Positions 33,509-45,024 of a stretch of 64,000 nt of DNA are shown here, one piece after another. Below the pieces are notes generated by a model. The model saw nothing but the letters and a program-made list of their open reading frames with translations. It did no database searches and was not told where the DNA came from. Position 1 is the first letter of the stretch. Each line of letters opens with the position of its first letter. The DNA is from Diplolepis rosae (Eukaryota; Arthropoda; Insecta; Hymenoptera; Diplolepididae): positions 5,146,001-5,210,000 of the forward strand of contig JAPYXD010000484.1 of the NCBI GenBank assembly GCA_030998225.1. The letters run 5' to 3'. Position numbers and translations under genes: made by a program.

Positions 33509-34228
33509 GAGTAGTATTATTTTAAAAAGTTTATAGTTTAAATTCAGAATAAATTTCAAAAAATTTTGAAATGATGAAAAAACTTTCATACATATGAAGA
33601 AACTAAGAAAGAGAAAGAATAATGCATATATTATGAGTACACCTTCAGAGAAAAATTTGTGATTCTTTGTTCATCATTAGCAAATTCAATTGACACAGCC
33701 CTCCAGGTATTTGCTTATATATATATTGATAAATTTCTTGATTTGGCTTCCTCTTTGTGCAAATTTTGCATTTTTCAATTTCATTACTGGTTTGTGTGCT
33801 TGGAGAAATATTCGATACACGTTTTATTACGAATATCCTGATAAAATTTAGATTCAGATCGGTTATTCCCTTTTACTTTATAGCTTTAATACTGAGATGT
33901 ATACAATTTCATTATTTTCAAACTTATTTAAATTCATATTATTGTTTATTTTGTATAAATGGATTATATTATATGTATTTATGTTACCTTATCGTATAGT
34001 AGCTTACAAGTTAAAACAGACCTTCACTTTTTTATCTACAAGCATTTTTATAATTTACAGTTTTAACAAAACTGAAAAAATGTACATAGCATGTGCAACA
34101 TAGAAAAGGAGAAACTAACTAATTTTGTTACTATTCTTTTGTAAGAAAGAATGTCAATTGCGATAAAATAATGACGTTAAATATAATGTATTTCAAAATA
34201 CATGAGTATAAATATTATAAATAAATTA
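33509..34228. other. non-coding, nothing recognised
   Basis: Very AT-rich; overlapping short ORFs are compositional. Confidence 0.3.
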
Positions 34229-34860
34229 TAACGTGACATATTTGAAAATATGTCTGCCATTATATTGGCCCGAAAATTACGTATTTATTCGTATTTATTT
34301 TTTTTTTGTTTTGGCATAGGGTCAGTTTCTTCTTATTTCCTTCATTTGAAAATTATCAATGGTAGATAGAATAAAATGTAAAAATGAAAGGCAAACGTTT
34401 CGGCCACACGTGGCGGCCCTCTTCAGTGCCGTAAATTAAAAGATTAATTCAAAATTTCTGTACAAGATTAAATTATAAGAAATAATTAAAATAACGAAAT
34501 TCATAAAGCTGAAAAACTTATCTTATGCTTTCAAATCAAAATGAGGCAGTCCAATATGGAGAGTTTCTAATTTTGAAAACTTTTCTTGACGAATTTATTA
34601 CCGGAGTCTGTCATTGATCGAGCTCTTTAGTTCTCCGTTTAGATGGAAACTGTTTAGGGATTCATATTTTTTAATATTAAGAATCATTAATCATTTAATT
34701 TATGGCACTGAAGAGGGTCCCCATATGTGACCAAAACGTTTGCCATTCTTTTTTACGTTTTATTTTATCTACCATTGATAATTTTTAAATGGAGATAATA
34801 AGAAGAAACTGACCTTATGCCAAAACAACAAAAAATGAATACGAATTATAAATAAAATTA
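34229..34860. mobile_element. CAAACGTTTCGGCCAC family foldback, intact
   Basis: Left arm: GGCATAGGGTCAG, AATTATCAATGGTAGATA, GGCAAACGTTTCGGCCAC, GCCCTCTTCAGTGCC. Right arm mirrors these: GGCACTGAAGAGGG (34690), CAAAACGTTTGCC (34732), TACCATTGATAATTTT (34770), CTGACCTTATGCC (34811). About 630 bp. Best template for the family in this window. Confidence 0.85.
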
Positions 34861-35038
34861 CTTTGCTATCAAAAATTACTCCTGTCGGTGAACAACAATA
34901 ACTTCACAACAAGAAAAGCCAGAAATTTCTGCAAAAAATATTGTAAAGCTAATGTAATTTTGGATCTATTAATTCCTATTTCATAACATCTGCCTCGAAT
35001 CAGGAGATGAAATTTGATATATCATTTTTTATATTTTT

Positions 35039-35747
35039 ATCATCAATGAGAAGGTATTAGTTTTATGTGAAAAATTACTTTCGATATTTTCATCAAATCT
35101 TTACGTTTTGAAACCCCCTGAGTCAGAAAAAACAGTTTTAACAAAATTTTATCTTTTTTTGTTTCTGAAAAAAACTTTCTAAAAAAATCTAAAATTCTAA
35201 TACTGGGTTCTGATAAACCATAAATCTCTATACTAATTATCCTTATAAAAATAATATGTGAAATACGAAAAAACGTAAGTTTGTAAAATTGTTCGTTTTA
35301 ATAAGATCTACAAATTTTGTCTGACATAGTTTCTGATAAAACGTATATTTTCATTTTAATTTCAAAAAATACGATTAAAATTCTAAAATTCCATTATTTA
35401 AACAAAATATGTGACACAAGGAAAAAACGTTGAGATGGAAAATTATTTGCCTAAATGAGGTCTACAAATTCTCAGTAGGACATTTTTTGACAAGATGTAT
35501 ATTTTATATTTTGGTTTTAAAAAAACACTATTGAAAACCAAAAATTCCATTTTTTAACCAAAATATGTGAGATACAAAATAAGCTTTAAAATAAAAAAAT
35601 CCTTTACTTAAAAACAGTCTAAGAATTTTTTTCCTTTTTGAGATATTTGGAAGAAGATCAATTTCTTTTAATCATGTAAATTATTAGGAAGTTACAGAAA
35701 TATATACAGAAAATCGAGTGCGAAGCACGAGTGTCATAATGAAAATT
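35039..35747 (-). repeat. CATTCTCATCATG family copy
   Basis: Starts ATCAATGAGAAGGTATTAG and ends CACGAGTGTCATAATGAAAA. The body contains CATCAAATCTTTACGTTTTG and CCCCTGAGTCAGAAAAAA. It is followed by the GATAG-loop hairpin, whose right TTAA hosts the next element. Confidence 0.8.
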
Positions 35748-35774
35748 TGTTCTTTAAGGCTGATAGAGCCTTAA

Positions 35775-36397
35775 GGTAGTTTTCATCCACAAAAATTAGA
35801 CCTCAGGCAAAAATAGATAATTTTGCTTTCAAGAATAGCAATATTATTATTGGAGGGCTATTTTGAAAGAGAAAAGTTTATTTTACAAGAAAGAAATTTG
35901 AAATACAGAAAAATAATTTTATTAATAAATTTTATTTTTGCCTTAACTTTTTTTCTTATCGCTTCTTACCAAATTTTAAAAAATTATGCGATTCTAATAA
36001 ATCATGAATCATTTTTTCAGAGAAAAGATTCCCTACAACTTAACCATTACCAATTTTCGGAAATGAATAAATTATCACCAAATTCAGTAATTTGTTTATA
36101 AAAATTTCGTTTTGGAAAATATTTTTTTAATGGTTTCAGCCATTAAAGAATTTATTTTTGAAAATCAGAAACGGTGAAGTTGTGGGAAATCTTTTCTCTG
36201 AAAAAATGATTCATGATTTATTACAATCGCATAATTTTTTAAAATTTCGTAAGAAGCGATAAGAAAAGTTTCAAATTTTTTTCATGTAAAATAATCTTTT
36301 CTCTTTCAAAATAGCCCTTCAATAACAATATTGCTATTCTTGAAAGTAAAATTATCTATTTTTTCCTGAGGTCTAATTTTTGTGGATGAAAACTACC
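35775..36397. mobile_element. GGTAGTT-family foldback with TTAA duplication, complete
   Basis: Nearly palindromic 623-bp element: GGTAGTTTTCATCCACAAAA at the left, and its complement ending ACTACC at 36397, with TTAA on both sides (35771-35774, 36398-36401). The left arm carries AATAGATAATTTTGC, GAGAAAAG, CTTATCGCTTC and AATCATGAATCATTTTTT, all mirrored. The empty version of the same site is at 29225-29230. Confidence 0.9.
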
Positions 36398-36401
36398 TTA
36401 A

Positions 36402-36600
36402 GTAAATTGAATTTCCTTTTTCATTTGAAATCATAAATAAATTTAGTAACTTTGTGAAAATCTAATTCACATCTACAATATTATAAAATTGACTTGAGCT
36501 TCAATATCAAATTTCAAGAAATTAACTTATATGTATGTGAAGAATATATGACCGAGCGCGAAGCGCGAATAATGAATCGCGCGTCCTAGGTGCATTCAAA
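36402..36600 (-). repeat. downstream flank of the CATTCTCATCATG repeat with decayed hairpins
   Basis: Same flank as 29231-29420 and 60307-60440, ending in GAGCGCGAAGCGCGA and GCGCGTCCTAGGTGC, a worn copy of the hairpin cluster at 60430-60565. Confidence 0.65.
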
Positions 36601-38110
36601 ATTGCGAGCTGCACAATATGGGAATGTGCTTGTGAAGCTGTCAGATTTATATTTTTAAAAAAAGAGCGCACTTGAAGCAAACTGAATAGATCTCAGTTGA
36701 AAGATAACTAATATCTGAAAAGCTAACAGGCTATTAAAATTATTTCCTTATAATAGTTACTGTGTACCAATATAACATGAAACATGCTCCCTATCATGTT
36801 ACATCATAATGTATATCTTTTGAATTTGTAACGGTAAAATAATACCCAAAGGTTGATAGAACCTTTAAACAACATCTACTGCTTTGATATGTTATTTTCT
36901 GACATTCTCTCTCTTATTCTTTGCAAGTTTATTTTACCCCTCGAAGATACTGAGCGGATTTCGCAAATAGATTCTCTTTCCACTCGCTTCGATTCGGACC
37001 AGCGAGCTTAAAAATGTAAACTACAAGAGATGCTATGGCTGAAGCTCTCTGGGTAACTTCTGATTGCTAGGGATCTATATTCTTTGTCTATTGCTCGAAA
37101 TTAAATTGTCATTTCCCATCGCAGTATCTGCCTCGAATTCCCTAGGGAGTATCTATCGGTTCTCAATTTTTCCAATACATATTAAGAAAAAAAAGTCGTC
37201 CTTTCTTTCTTTCTCAAAAAATAATGTAAAGGCGGAAGAAGATATACTACCGGTTAGAATTGGTGGACCACCTGTTTTTCGATGATTGCTTAAATTATCT
37301 TAATTTCAATTCTGTGAGTGATGAACTTTGTACTCTTAATAATGTGAGAGCCATCAAAATTATCTTTCAAATTAGTCTGGAATGAAGTCGTTTCGTTAAA
37401 TTTTAAAGAAGTTATTGCAAAAAAAGTCCAAATTTCAATGTTTTCTTAAATTTTGAATAACTTTCAAAACAATCAATATTTTTTAATGCTCTTAGGCTCA
37501 TTTTAAAGCTAAGATCCTACAGAATCGCAGTAAATTGTCATTATAAATGCATGATTTTTTTCTTGCACTGTGCAAAGAGTTGAAATTGTAACAAAAAAGT
37601 AGGGAAATTTCGAAAACATTTCATCTGTAGGTAAATCATAATAAAGATCATATGTATATATATTTTAAGGGAATTCGATACAAAATTCATGATTATATGT
37701 TTTATATATTTTATAAAAATGTTTTTCTCAGCAAAAGCAATATTGGAATTTTTCAAACTTTTTTATTTGAACTTATCGAAAAACATGTGGTCCCAAAATT
37801 CTGACTAAAATAAAATTCTGACTAAAATAAAATCCTAAAATTTTATACTGTACATGAAATTTCGAAACTACAGAATCAATGAGACATACAAACTTGATTT
37901 TCCCAGGTGAAAGAGAGATAAAGTGGAAATTCTATAAAGTAAATATAAATTGGTTAAATTGAGAAGAAGTAATGATTTAATACATATTAATTTATTGATA
38001 ATTAATTATCTTCGTTTCATAAAGGATATTGACATATCAGATTTCAAATATGCTTCATGCAAAATTATAAAGCTATAATCTGATTAATAATTTCAATCAC
38101 TTTGAAATCT
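36601..38110. other. non-coding, nothing recognised
   Basis: Contains one isolated GATAG-loop hairpin (AAAGGTT-GATAG-AACCTTT, 36848-36866). No gene-like ORF. Confidence 0.35.
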
Positions 38111-38115
38111 GTTTA

Positions 38116-38178
38116 ATCATATCGGAATGGCACTAAAATAAATTTTAATCATATCGGAATGGCACTAAAATAAATTTA
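38116..38178. repeat. tandem duplication, about 31-bp unit x2
   Basis: AATCATATCGGAATGGCACT followed by AAAATAAATTT occurs twice back to back. Confidence 0.85.
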
Positions 38179-38788
38179 AACCACCTCCTTTCGAGGGCGC
38201 GGCCACAGTCAGATTTATTTCACATGAAATTAATAAAAAGATTTGGTTAAATGAACAAAAATTTTGTTAGTACGATAATAGTATTTTGTTGTTATATGGA
38301 CAATAAACTGTTTAGTTGATCCAATCCTTTGTTGACCCAACAAAATATTTTAATTACTTTTATTAATTGTCAAGTTTTTATTAGATTCAACCAAAAAATT
38401 TGATTGAGTCAATAAAATACTTTGTGAATTCAACAAAACGATTTTGTTCAATCAACGGATTTTTTCCTGGGTGTAATTTTATACTATTATATAATTATTT
38501 TACAATAATGTACACGAAAATTTATTTAATTCAAAGTTATTTCGACTTTGTGAAATACATTCTCATCATGACACGAGCGTTTCATGCACGACATTAATGG
38601 GTTTAAAAGATAATAGAAAATAAAAATGCAAATTCACATTTTCTCGACAAATTTCATTTTCAACGTAAACTATGCAATTGATGAAAAAAGGTAACGAGTA
38701 AAATAATTCGACTAAAAAATATATTCAAAGTTGATTCTAATTATAATTTTATATGACGCTATTTTCAATTTTAATTTCAGAAATGCTT
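38179..38788. other. non-coding, possible MITE end
   Basis: 38330-38470 is rich in TTGATTCAACAAAA-type words and ends TTTTTTCCTGGGTG, in the style of the MITE at 25471. The opposite terminus was not found. Confidence 0.35.
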
Positions 38789-38792
38789 TTAA

Positions 38793-39456
38793 GGTAGTTC
38801 GTTCACAAAAAGTAGACCTCAGGCAAAAATAGATAATTTTGCTTTCATGAATAGTAATATTATTATTGAAGGGGTAATTTGAAAGAGAAAAGATTATTTT
38901 TTATGAAAAAAATTTGAAACACAAAAAAATAATTTTATGAATAAATTTTATTTTTGCCCAAACTTATTTTCTTATCGCTTCGAGCCAAATTTTTAAAAAT
39001 GATGCGATTTTAATAAATCACGGTTCATTTTTTCAGGAAAAATATTTTCTACAACATGACTGTTTCCTATTTTTGAAATTGAATTAATTATTATCAAATA
39101 CAGCAATTTGTTTATAAAAATTTTGTTTTGAAAAATTGTTTTTTTATCATTTCAGCCATAAAAGAATTCATTTTCAAAAATTTGAAACGGTCAAGTTGTA
39201 GAGCATCATTTCCTAAAAAAATGAACCGTGATTTATTAGAATCGCAACATTTTTAAAAATTTGTCTCGAAACGATAAGAAAATAAGTTTGGGCAAAACTA
39301 AAATTCATTAATAAAATTATTTTTTTGTGTTTCAAATTTTTTTCAGGAAAAATAATCTTTTCTCTTTCAAATTAGCCTTTCAATAATAATATTGCTATTC
39401 TTGAAAGCAAAATTATCTATTTTTGCCTGAGGTCTAATTTTCGTGGATCAACTACC
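38793..39456. mobile_element. GGTAGTT-family foldback, complete
   Basis: 664 bp, flanked by TTAA (38789-38792, 39457-39460). Arms start GGTAGTTCGTTCACAAAA and end GTGGATCAACTACC. The arms contain the family words CTTATCGCTTCGAG and AATCACGGTTCATTTTTT and their complements. The centre at about 39080-39150 holds AATTTTGTTTTGAAAAATTG. Confidence 0.9.
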
Positions 39457-39460
39457 TTAA

Positions 39461-41620
39461 GAATGCGAAAATTCTATTTTGTAACTTAAATATACGAGTT
39501 GTGAAATGTTAATAGAGAAAAATATGTTTCTAAATCAACTTTACAAATTTACTTTGGAAAAATGTTTGATAGGAAACATACAGTTTTTGCTTTATTAATA
39601 TTACAATCATTGAAATAAAAGTTCAATTTTTATTTTCATCTGTCGAAAAAAGGGAACTTTAGTTATTCTTATGAATCTTTATTTAAAGCACGAGTGTCGT
39701 GATGAGGATGTATTCTCTGTTAAGTATTTCTGTAGTAAATTTAATATACGAATTTAACATATCTTTATGTTATAAATTTAATACATATGTCGGTAAAACA
39801 GAATGCGTAAAAAACCCAAGTGCATTATTTTTCTCAAATTTTATGAAATATATGAAATCTAAAGGATAATCTGTAATTTTTCAACACAGTTTTTCTTTAT
39901 GATCAAAGTATATATAATGTACAGATGGACATTTTATTCAAAATTCACTCTTAATGTTAGAATATTGATGTAAGTACGAATGCTAATAGATTAGATTTCA
40001 TGATTATTCACAATCTGGTTTTTGATTTCTGTAAAGTTGAATTTTTCATATTTTAGAAAAAGCAATTAACATGAAATATGTGAAATTTAATGTAATATAC
40101 ACTGACGTATTATAATAGCGATTCAATATACTAAAGCTTTTAAATTTATTATACAGATATAATTAAAAATTGTAAACATATTTGCCTATGTGAGACAAAC
40201 ATAAATTTCGTTTATCTAATTGAGTTTGTAAAAGCAAAATGAGCCAATAATTATTAAAATGAGATTAGTTTTTTGAAAACTATTATTTAGAGAGTTGCAA
40301 AAGATTGTAAGGATGAATGAAGGTTTTGAAACTTTATTGAAAAGTAATAAAAGGATGAAAATGAATTTCAATTTGTCTGTAAAAATATCTTGTTCAGCAA
40401 AAAAGAATCTTGAAAAATAAACGTGCAGGCTATAATATAATTTACTACCCATTGTGGATTTGGAGTACAATGAAGGCAGATGAAGGTAAACGAGTCTGAA
40501 TTACAAAATATAATTGGATTCTCGTACAGATATTTCCTCTAAGTACCAACGTATAAGCCCTCGAGGAAGAATGAAAATTACGACCTACGTCGAAAAGCTC
40601 TTAAAATACAGCGGAAGAGCTTTCGTCTTGAATTAATATTATTAATACCGGCTTAGTGATTACATTGTCCCAATAATTTCAATTTTTCAGTTGGTTACGA
40701 ATCATGTACAAAAACATAGTAATTTAGCTATTGTAATATTTATCTATATCTGAAATAAAAGTTATGTTTCAACTGACAAACCAGAATTTTCTATTGGCGA
40801 CTCGGTCTAAGTGAAAAAAGTACGTCATAGCAAGACACACTGTTTTTTTAAATTCCAAGTATTAAAATTCCATGGAGTACCTAGAACTTTCAATATTTTA
40901 CAATGAAATTAATTTTTATACTTGTGACAGCTCAAATATAAGTATACTCTCTAAATTAAATGAAAATAAATTTAAAGTTGAACATATTGTGTATATTGTG
41001 TGTAATAACCCGAAGGTCATAACTCGGCTTTGAGATCCTTATGACTCTCTAAGATCCCACAGGTCGTCGGAAAATGATATAACAAGTATTACTCGTAGGG
41101 AGTTACGGCTACATTACGGCTACTATACCAAATATTCGGTGTGTAAGTTGATTGTGTTGATAAGCTGGTATAGGTGGAGACCTGGATAGCATTTACTACA
41201 GAATTCACGAACGTACATGTACACGGAAATTCATTCCCCTCCAGTTATGAACTCTTCGCAATAAATTATTTCATGCCATTAGATTCTAACTGAATTATTC
41301 GATTAAATCTTCATTTAGCTCGAACTGATCTTACCATTTCGATATTACAAAGGCTATACTCTGATATTTATCGATTATTCAGATTATCCATGATGCATTA
41401 CTTATTTAATAAATCTCGTGAAATTTGAGAAGAACTTCCTGCTGGGTTATTATGCTTTGCACGACAACACAAAAAACATAAAACAAAGCATTTTTGCATT
41501 CAAAAAAATCCTCTTGAATAAGTTTTTAGATAAATTTTTCTATTAAATTCAATAAGAAGTATATACAGTTGTAAAATTTGGACTATCAACTAAAAAAAAA
41601 TTTCATAATTAGCTAAAGTT
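39461..41620. other. non-coding; one repeat-family remnant
   Basis: AGCACGAGTGTCGTGATGAG at 39687-39706 is an end of the CATTCTCATCATG family, so 39461-39710 is probably a decayed copy. The remainder is AT-rich with no gene seen. Confidence 0.4.
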
Positions 41621-41622
41621 AT

Positions 41623-41828
41623 CCCATGCAGAAATTTTAATGTGGCCCTGGCCGGGCCCAGGACGAGAATCCAAAATCAGGGATGAAACACACAGCCCGA
41701 CTGAGGCCAGATCTGGCTGCTCGGAACATAATCGGACTGTAACTGGGATTGGTCGGGCCAGACTTGGCCCTGATCGGGCTGTGTGTTTTATTACCGGTCT
41801 AGGCCATGTCTGGCGATTTCTGCACGGG
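41623..41828. mobile_element. small MITE with GC-rich interior (CCCATGCAGAAAT ends)
   Basis: CCCATGCAGAAAT (41623) pairs with ATTTCTGCACGGG (ending 41828) with one mismatch. The interior is GC-rich, made of GGCC/GGGC words (CCTGGCCGGGCCCAGG, TTGGCCCTGATCGGGCTGTG), and is partly self-complementary (ACACACAGCCCGA / TCGGGCTGTGTGT). Same style as 62787-63323. Confidence 0.75.
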
Positions 41829-42555
41829 ATGGTTTTCTATTATTAATAACTCAAAGCAAAACGTATATAACAATTCAAGGAATCAATAATTATATCTGTA
41901 TCAGGAATAAATAGTCTGAACGCTACAAGAAGGTTTTACCAAGCGGACATCGATAGAACACAGAAATAAACTTCAAAATTACTTTTAAAATATTTAGACG
42001 GAGAAAAATATAGAACTAACAAACTTTTTTTTGCTGTCCAAAAAAAATTTTAGTTCTCCTTACATTAAGTTTTGTCAAGCAAAAAATAATAACAAACTCT
42101 TTTGTTGGTTCAACAAATAGGTTTGTTGGGAAAGCTTAAATTATGTTGGGAGACAAAAAAGTTTTTGTCAGTTCTATATCGACAATCTGATTGGCTAATA
42201 CAACAATTTCTTTGTCTCCGGCGCGTAGAGAAGCGATACTGAATTTAAAAACTACAGTAGAAATTAATTTTATCGCGCTTTATTTGATTGTGTCTCCAGA
42301 TTTTTATTTACTAACCTTATTTAAAAATGGATCACCGAGTAGACCTTGTTATAAACCATACGGTGCAAGATTAACAAAAATTTCATAAATTTTTAAATAA
42401 TCCACATGCTTGTGCTTGTATAGATAGCTAAGCAAGAAGGAAAATCAACAAGTTTTCAATTTATGTAGAATTTTTGAAGCGACTTCCTCTAAATTCTAAT
42501 CTAAAATATAAAGATTGCCAAGTGGACATGAAACTCCAGGGTCAAACATTAAAAT
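41829..42555. other. non-coding, nothing recognised
   Basis: A T- and A-run-rich segment at 42000-42180 has CAACAAA / TTTGTTG words that could pair, but no firm element boundary. Confidence 0.3.
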
Positions 42556-42561
42556 ACATTC

Positions 42562-42760
42562 AACCCAGATAACAATCGTGCGCGGCACGACTCCCGCACG
42601 CCATGCGGGTCGCGTGTGCGAACGAGAATGCAGCAATCACGCGCGCATTCGTCTGAAGGCGTAAGGGGCATATCACTGCAAAGCATATGCGTCGCAGTAC
42701 GCGATCACTCATGTAGACACGCAAGCTGATCAAATGAGACGCACAGAAAGTTAAGACATA
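42562..42760. repeat. GC-rich repeat block with ACCCAGATAACA end
   Basis: ACCCAGATAACAATCGTGCG, then a run of CGCG-type words (CCCGCACGCCATGCGGGTCG forms a hairpin) and GCATATGCGTCGCAG. 43690-43860 has similar vocabulary (GCATGCGAACTACGACGTGC, ACATATGCGTGGCA). Confidence 0.5.
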
Positions 42761-43330
42761 TTAAATTTAATAATCGTTGATCACGTAACTTATTTAGCAA
42801 TATTTTCACGGAGCGAGATTTTGGATTTCATACAAAAAACTCTTGAATACATCAATCACCTACGAATCTGTTTTATTTATTCATAAGAATTTTCTTAACA
42901 TCAAAAAATGATCAATCTTTTGCAAAATTCAATTTAAGTGATTAATTTTACTTGACCACCAATAATATTTTGTAAATTAAAAAATTTTTAATGCCATAAT
43001 TTTTGAGATATTTATAAAACGGTAAGAGATATACAAAAACGAATATAATTTTGAGGTTTTACTAAAAGTAGAGGTCCACAGACTACTTAGAAAGTTTTAA
43101 ATTAAAAAATTTTTTGTTTAAAGAGTTTTGAGATTCTTAAAACGGCATTCAGAGGGATTGAATTCTGCTCATTCTCGGTTGCTATACTTTATAGATTTGA
43201 AAGAAATGGAATTCATAAGGATTGAAACTTTTAAATACTCATTTCAATTCTAACTGACATTTTTCATGAGAATTAATTTTAGAATATGTAAAAATCCAAG
43301 ACAAGATATGAACATTTTTCATGTAAAATG
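42761..43330. other. non-coding, nothing recognised
   Basis: AT-rich; no ends or ORFs. Confidence 0.3.
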
Positions 43331-43489
43331 CAGGGTGGGCACGAGTGGGTTGCAGAATAGGAATTGTATAGTATAAAATAGTTTAGCATACAATGCATTT
43401 TTCTCAGTCGGTAAAACAGATTATACACAGTATAATAAAGTCTTAACACTATATTCCTATTCCGCAACCCACTCGTCGTGCCCACTCTG
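43331..43489. mobile_element. short MITE with CAGGGTGGGCACGA ends
   Basis: CAGGGTGGGCACGAGTGGGT (43331) pairs with ACCCACTCGTCGTGCCCACT ending CTG at 43489, about 34 bp each with one 3-bp gap, continuing through TTGCAGAATAGGAAT / ATTCCTATTCCGCAA. Only 159 bp in total. The CAG start suggests hAT, but no 8-bp duplication is visible. Confidence 0.8.
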
Positions 43490-43689
43490 TATGAATAAAT
43501 TAATTTCGAAAGTTATTGATTTAGTCATTTCATTGAAGTCATTGATATAGTGTTATAGTTAATTTCATGTTCATTCAATGTGTGTCTAACAATTGTTATT
43601 GCTCTTCAAAATTTTTTGCGAAATAAAAAAATTGTTCGAATTATTTATTTTCCCATCATTTTCCCTGATAAAATTGATAATATTAAAAT

Positions 43690-43860
43690 AAATATATATA
43701 TTTTTTGGAATCACGCATTCTGGAAGTACGCATGCGAACTACGACGTGCGAGACATATGCGTGGCAATGTTACGCGCACCTGTGTGACCTGAGTTCACCC
43801 GTGTGGATCAATCCTCACGCGTGCGTGCGTCATGCCCCGCATTACGCAGATACTTTGTTT
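43690..43860. repeat. GC-rich repeat block
   Basis: CpG-rich island in AT-rich surroundings with ACGCATGCGAAC, GACATATGCGTGGCA and CACGCGTGCGTGCG; vocabulary shared with 42562-42760. Two short ORFs through it are compositional. Confidence 0.4.
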
Positions 43861-44745
43861 TCTGGAAAGTACGTTCAAATTTATAATGTCAATTTTTATT
43901 TATCATTTTTAGATTCTTCAACTCAAGAGCATTTAATACTTCAGAAACTAGAAAATTGTATTGATTTTAGGTTTCCACATGTTTGTGTTCAAAGTGGATA
44001 ATATTTTGTTTAAAAAATTTCGGAAATGTTAGAGAAGATGAAAACGAAGGTAGATAGACTACTTTTGGTATTGACAATGAAAAAAAAATTTCCGATATAT
44101 TTTGCTAAAATTGAACTTTTTTCAATTTCGTGTAGAAACTGGACCAAATTGTCTATATGAAGTTACTACTTTTCTCAAGTATCACATGCCCTTAATTCAA
44201 ACTCTCCACTCTAAAAACAGGCTATTGACTGTCAAACGATTCCTTTCACTATTAAAGGATTTCAGATTAAAGAAATTTTAAGATACAACTTTGATGAAAG
44301 TCATAATATTAATTGAAATTCAAGCATTAAAAATTAATGAATTTATAATGCTTCGATTGTCAGGAGCAATAAAAAATGAGGTTATGTGGATAAAAATTGT
44401 TTGTTTTGGTATACGTACCTTTAAAAATGTTTAGGATACCTAATATTTTTTAAAAATCCATTTCCTTGACTTATCTATGTTAATTAATCGCGCTGATAAA
44501 AGAATATATTGCGCAACACAAAAATTACTCGCTCATATTGCTCTGTTAAGCACTAGACGATGTACACTCACTAATGCGCAGGCACACTTCGCCTGCGAGC
44601 CTACAAATGCAATCATTTAATAGTTAAAGGATTTCTTTTCAGAGTCCAAAGAAATTGTTTATCGGTAAAATGATTTTTGTTTTGCATTATACAGGTGACT
44701 TTTTTAACAGTGAAACGAATCTGTTGATAGTCAAAAGGAATATAC
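43861..44745. other. non-coding, nothing recognised
   Basis: 43995-44170 resembles 21900-22150 (GTAGATAGACTACTTTTGG, GAAACTGGACCAAATTGTC versus GAAACTAGACCAAATTGTT), evidently two diverged copies of one unnamed repeat. Confidence 0.4.
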
Positions 44746-45024
44746 TTACTCTCTAAATCTGAATCAGTCAAAATCTACTAATTATCAGTGAAATTTGACT
44801 GATTCAAATAGCTAAAAAGAGGTTACTGTAAATCAGTCAAATTTCACTGATTACTTCAGTGGAAATCAACTGATTTAACAGTGAAAAATACTTTTTTCAC
44901 AGATTCAATCAGTGAAAATTAACTGATTTGTTAGCGGAAAATATTTTTGCACTGATGATTCAGTAAAAAGGCAAATTACTGATTCAATCAGTGAAAATTT
45001 GACTGATTCAGATTTAGAGAGTAA
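44746..45024. mobile_element. MITE with TTACTCTCTAAATCTGAATC ends
   Basis: TTACTCTCTAAATCTGAATC (44746) pairs with GATTCAGATTTAGAGAGTAA (ending 45024): 20-bp perfect inverted repeats. The body is an array of AATCAGTGAAA / TTTGACTGATT words. 279 bp. A truncated sister copy lies at 52622-52815. Confidence 0.88.

Noticed and set aside
41640..41846. 68-codon ORF in GC-rich DNA
   Set aside because: It lies within a 206-bp MITE whose interior is repetitive GGCC/GGGC words.
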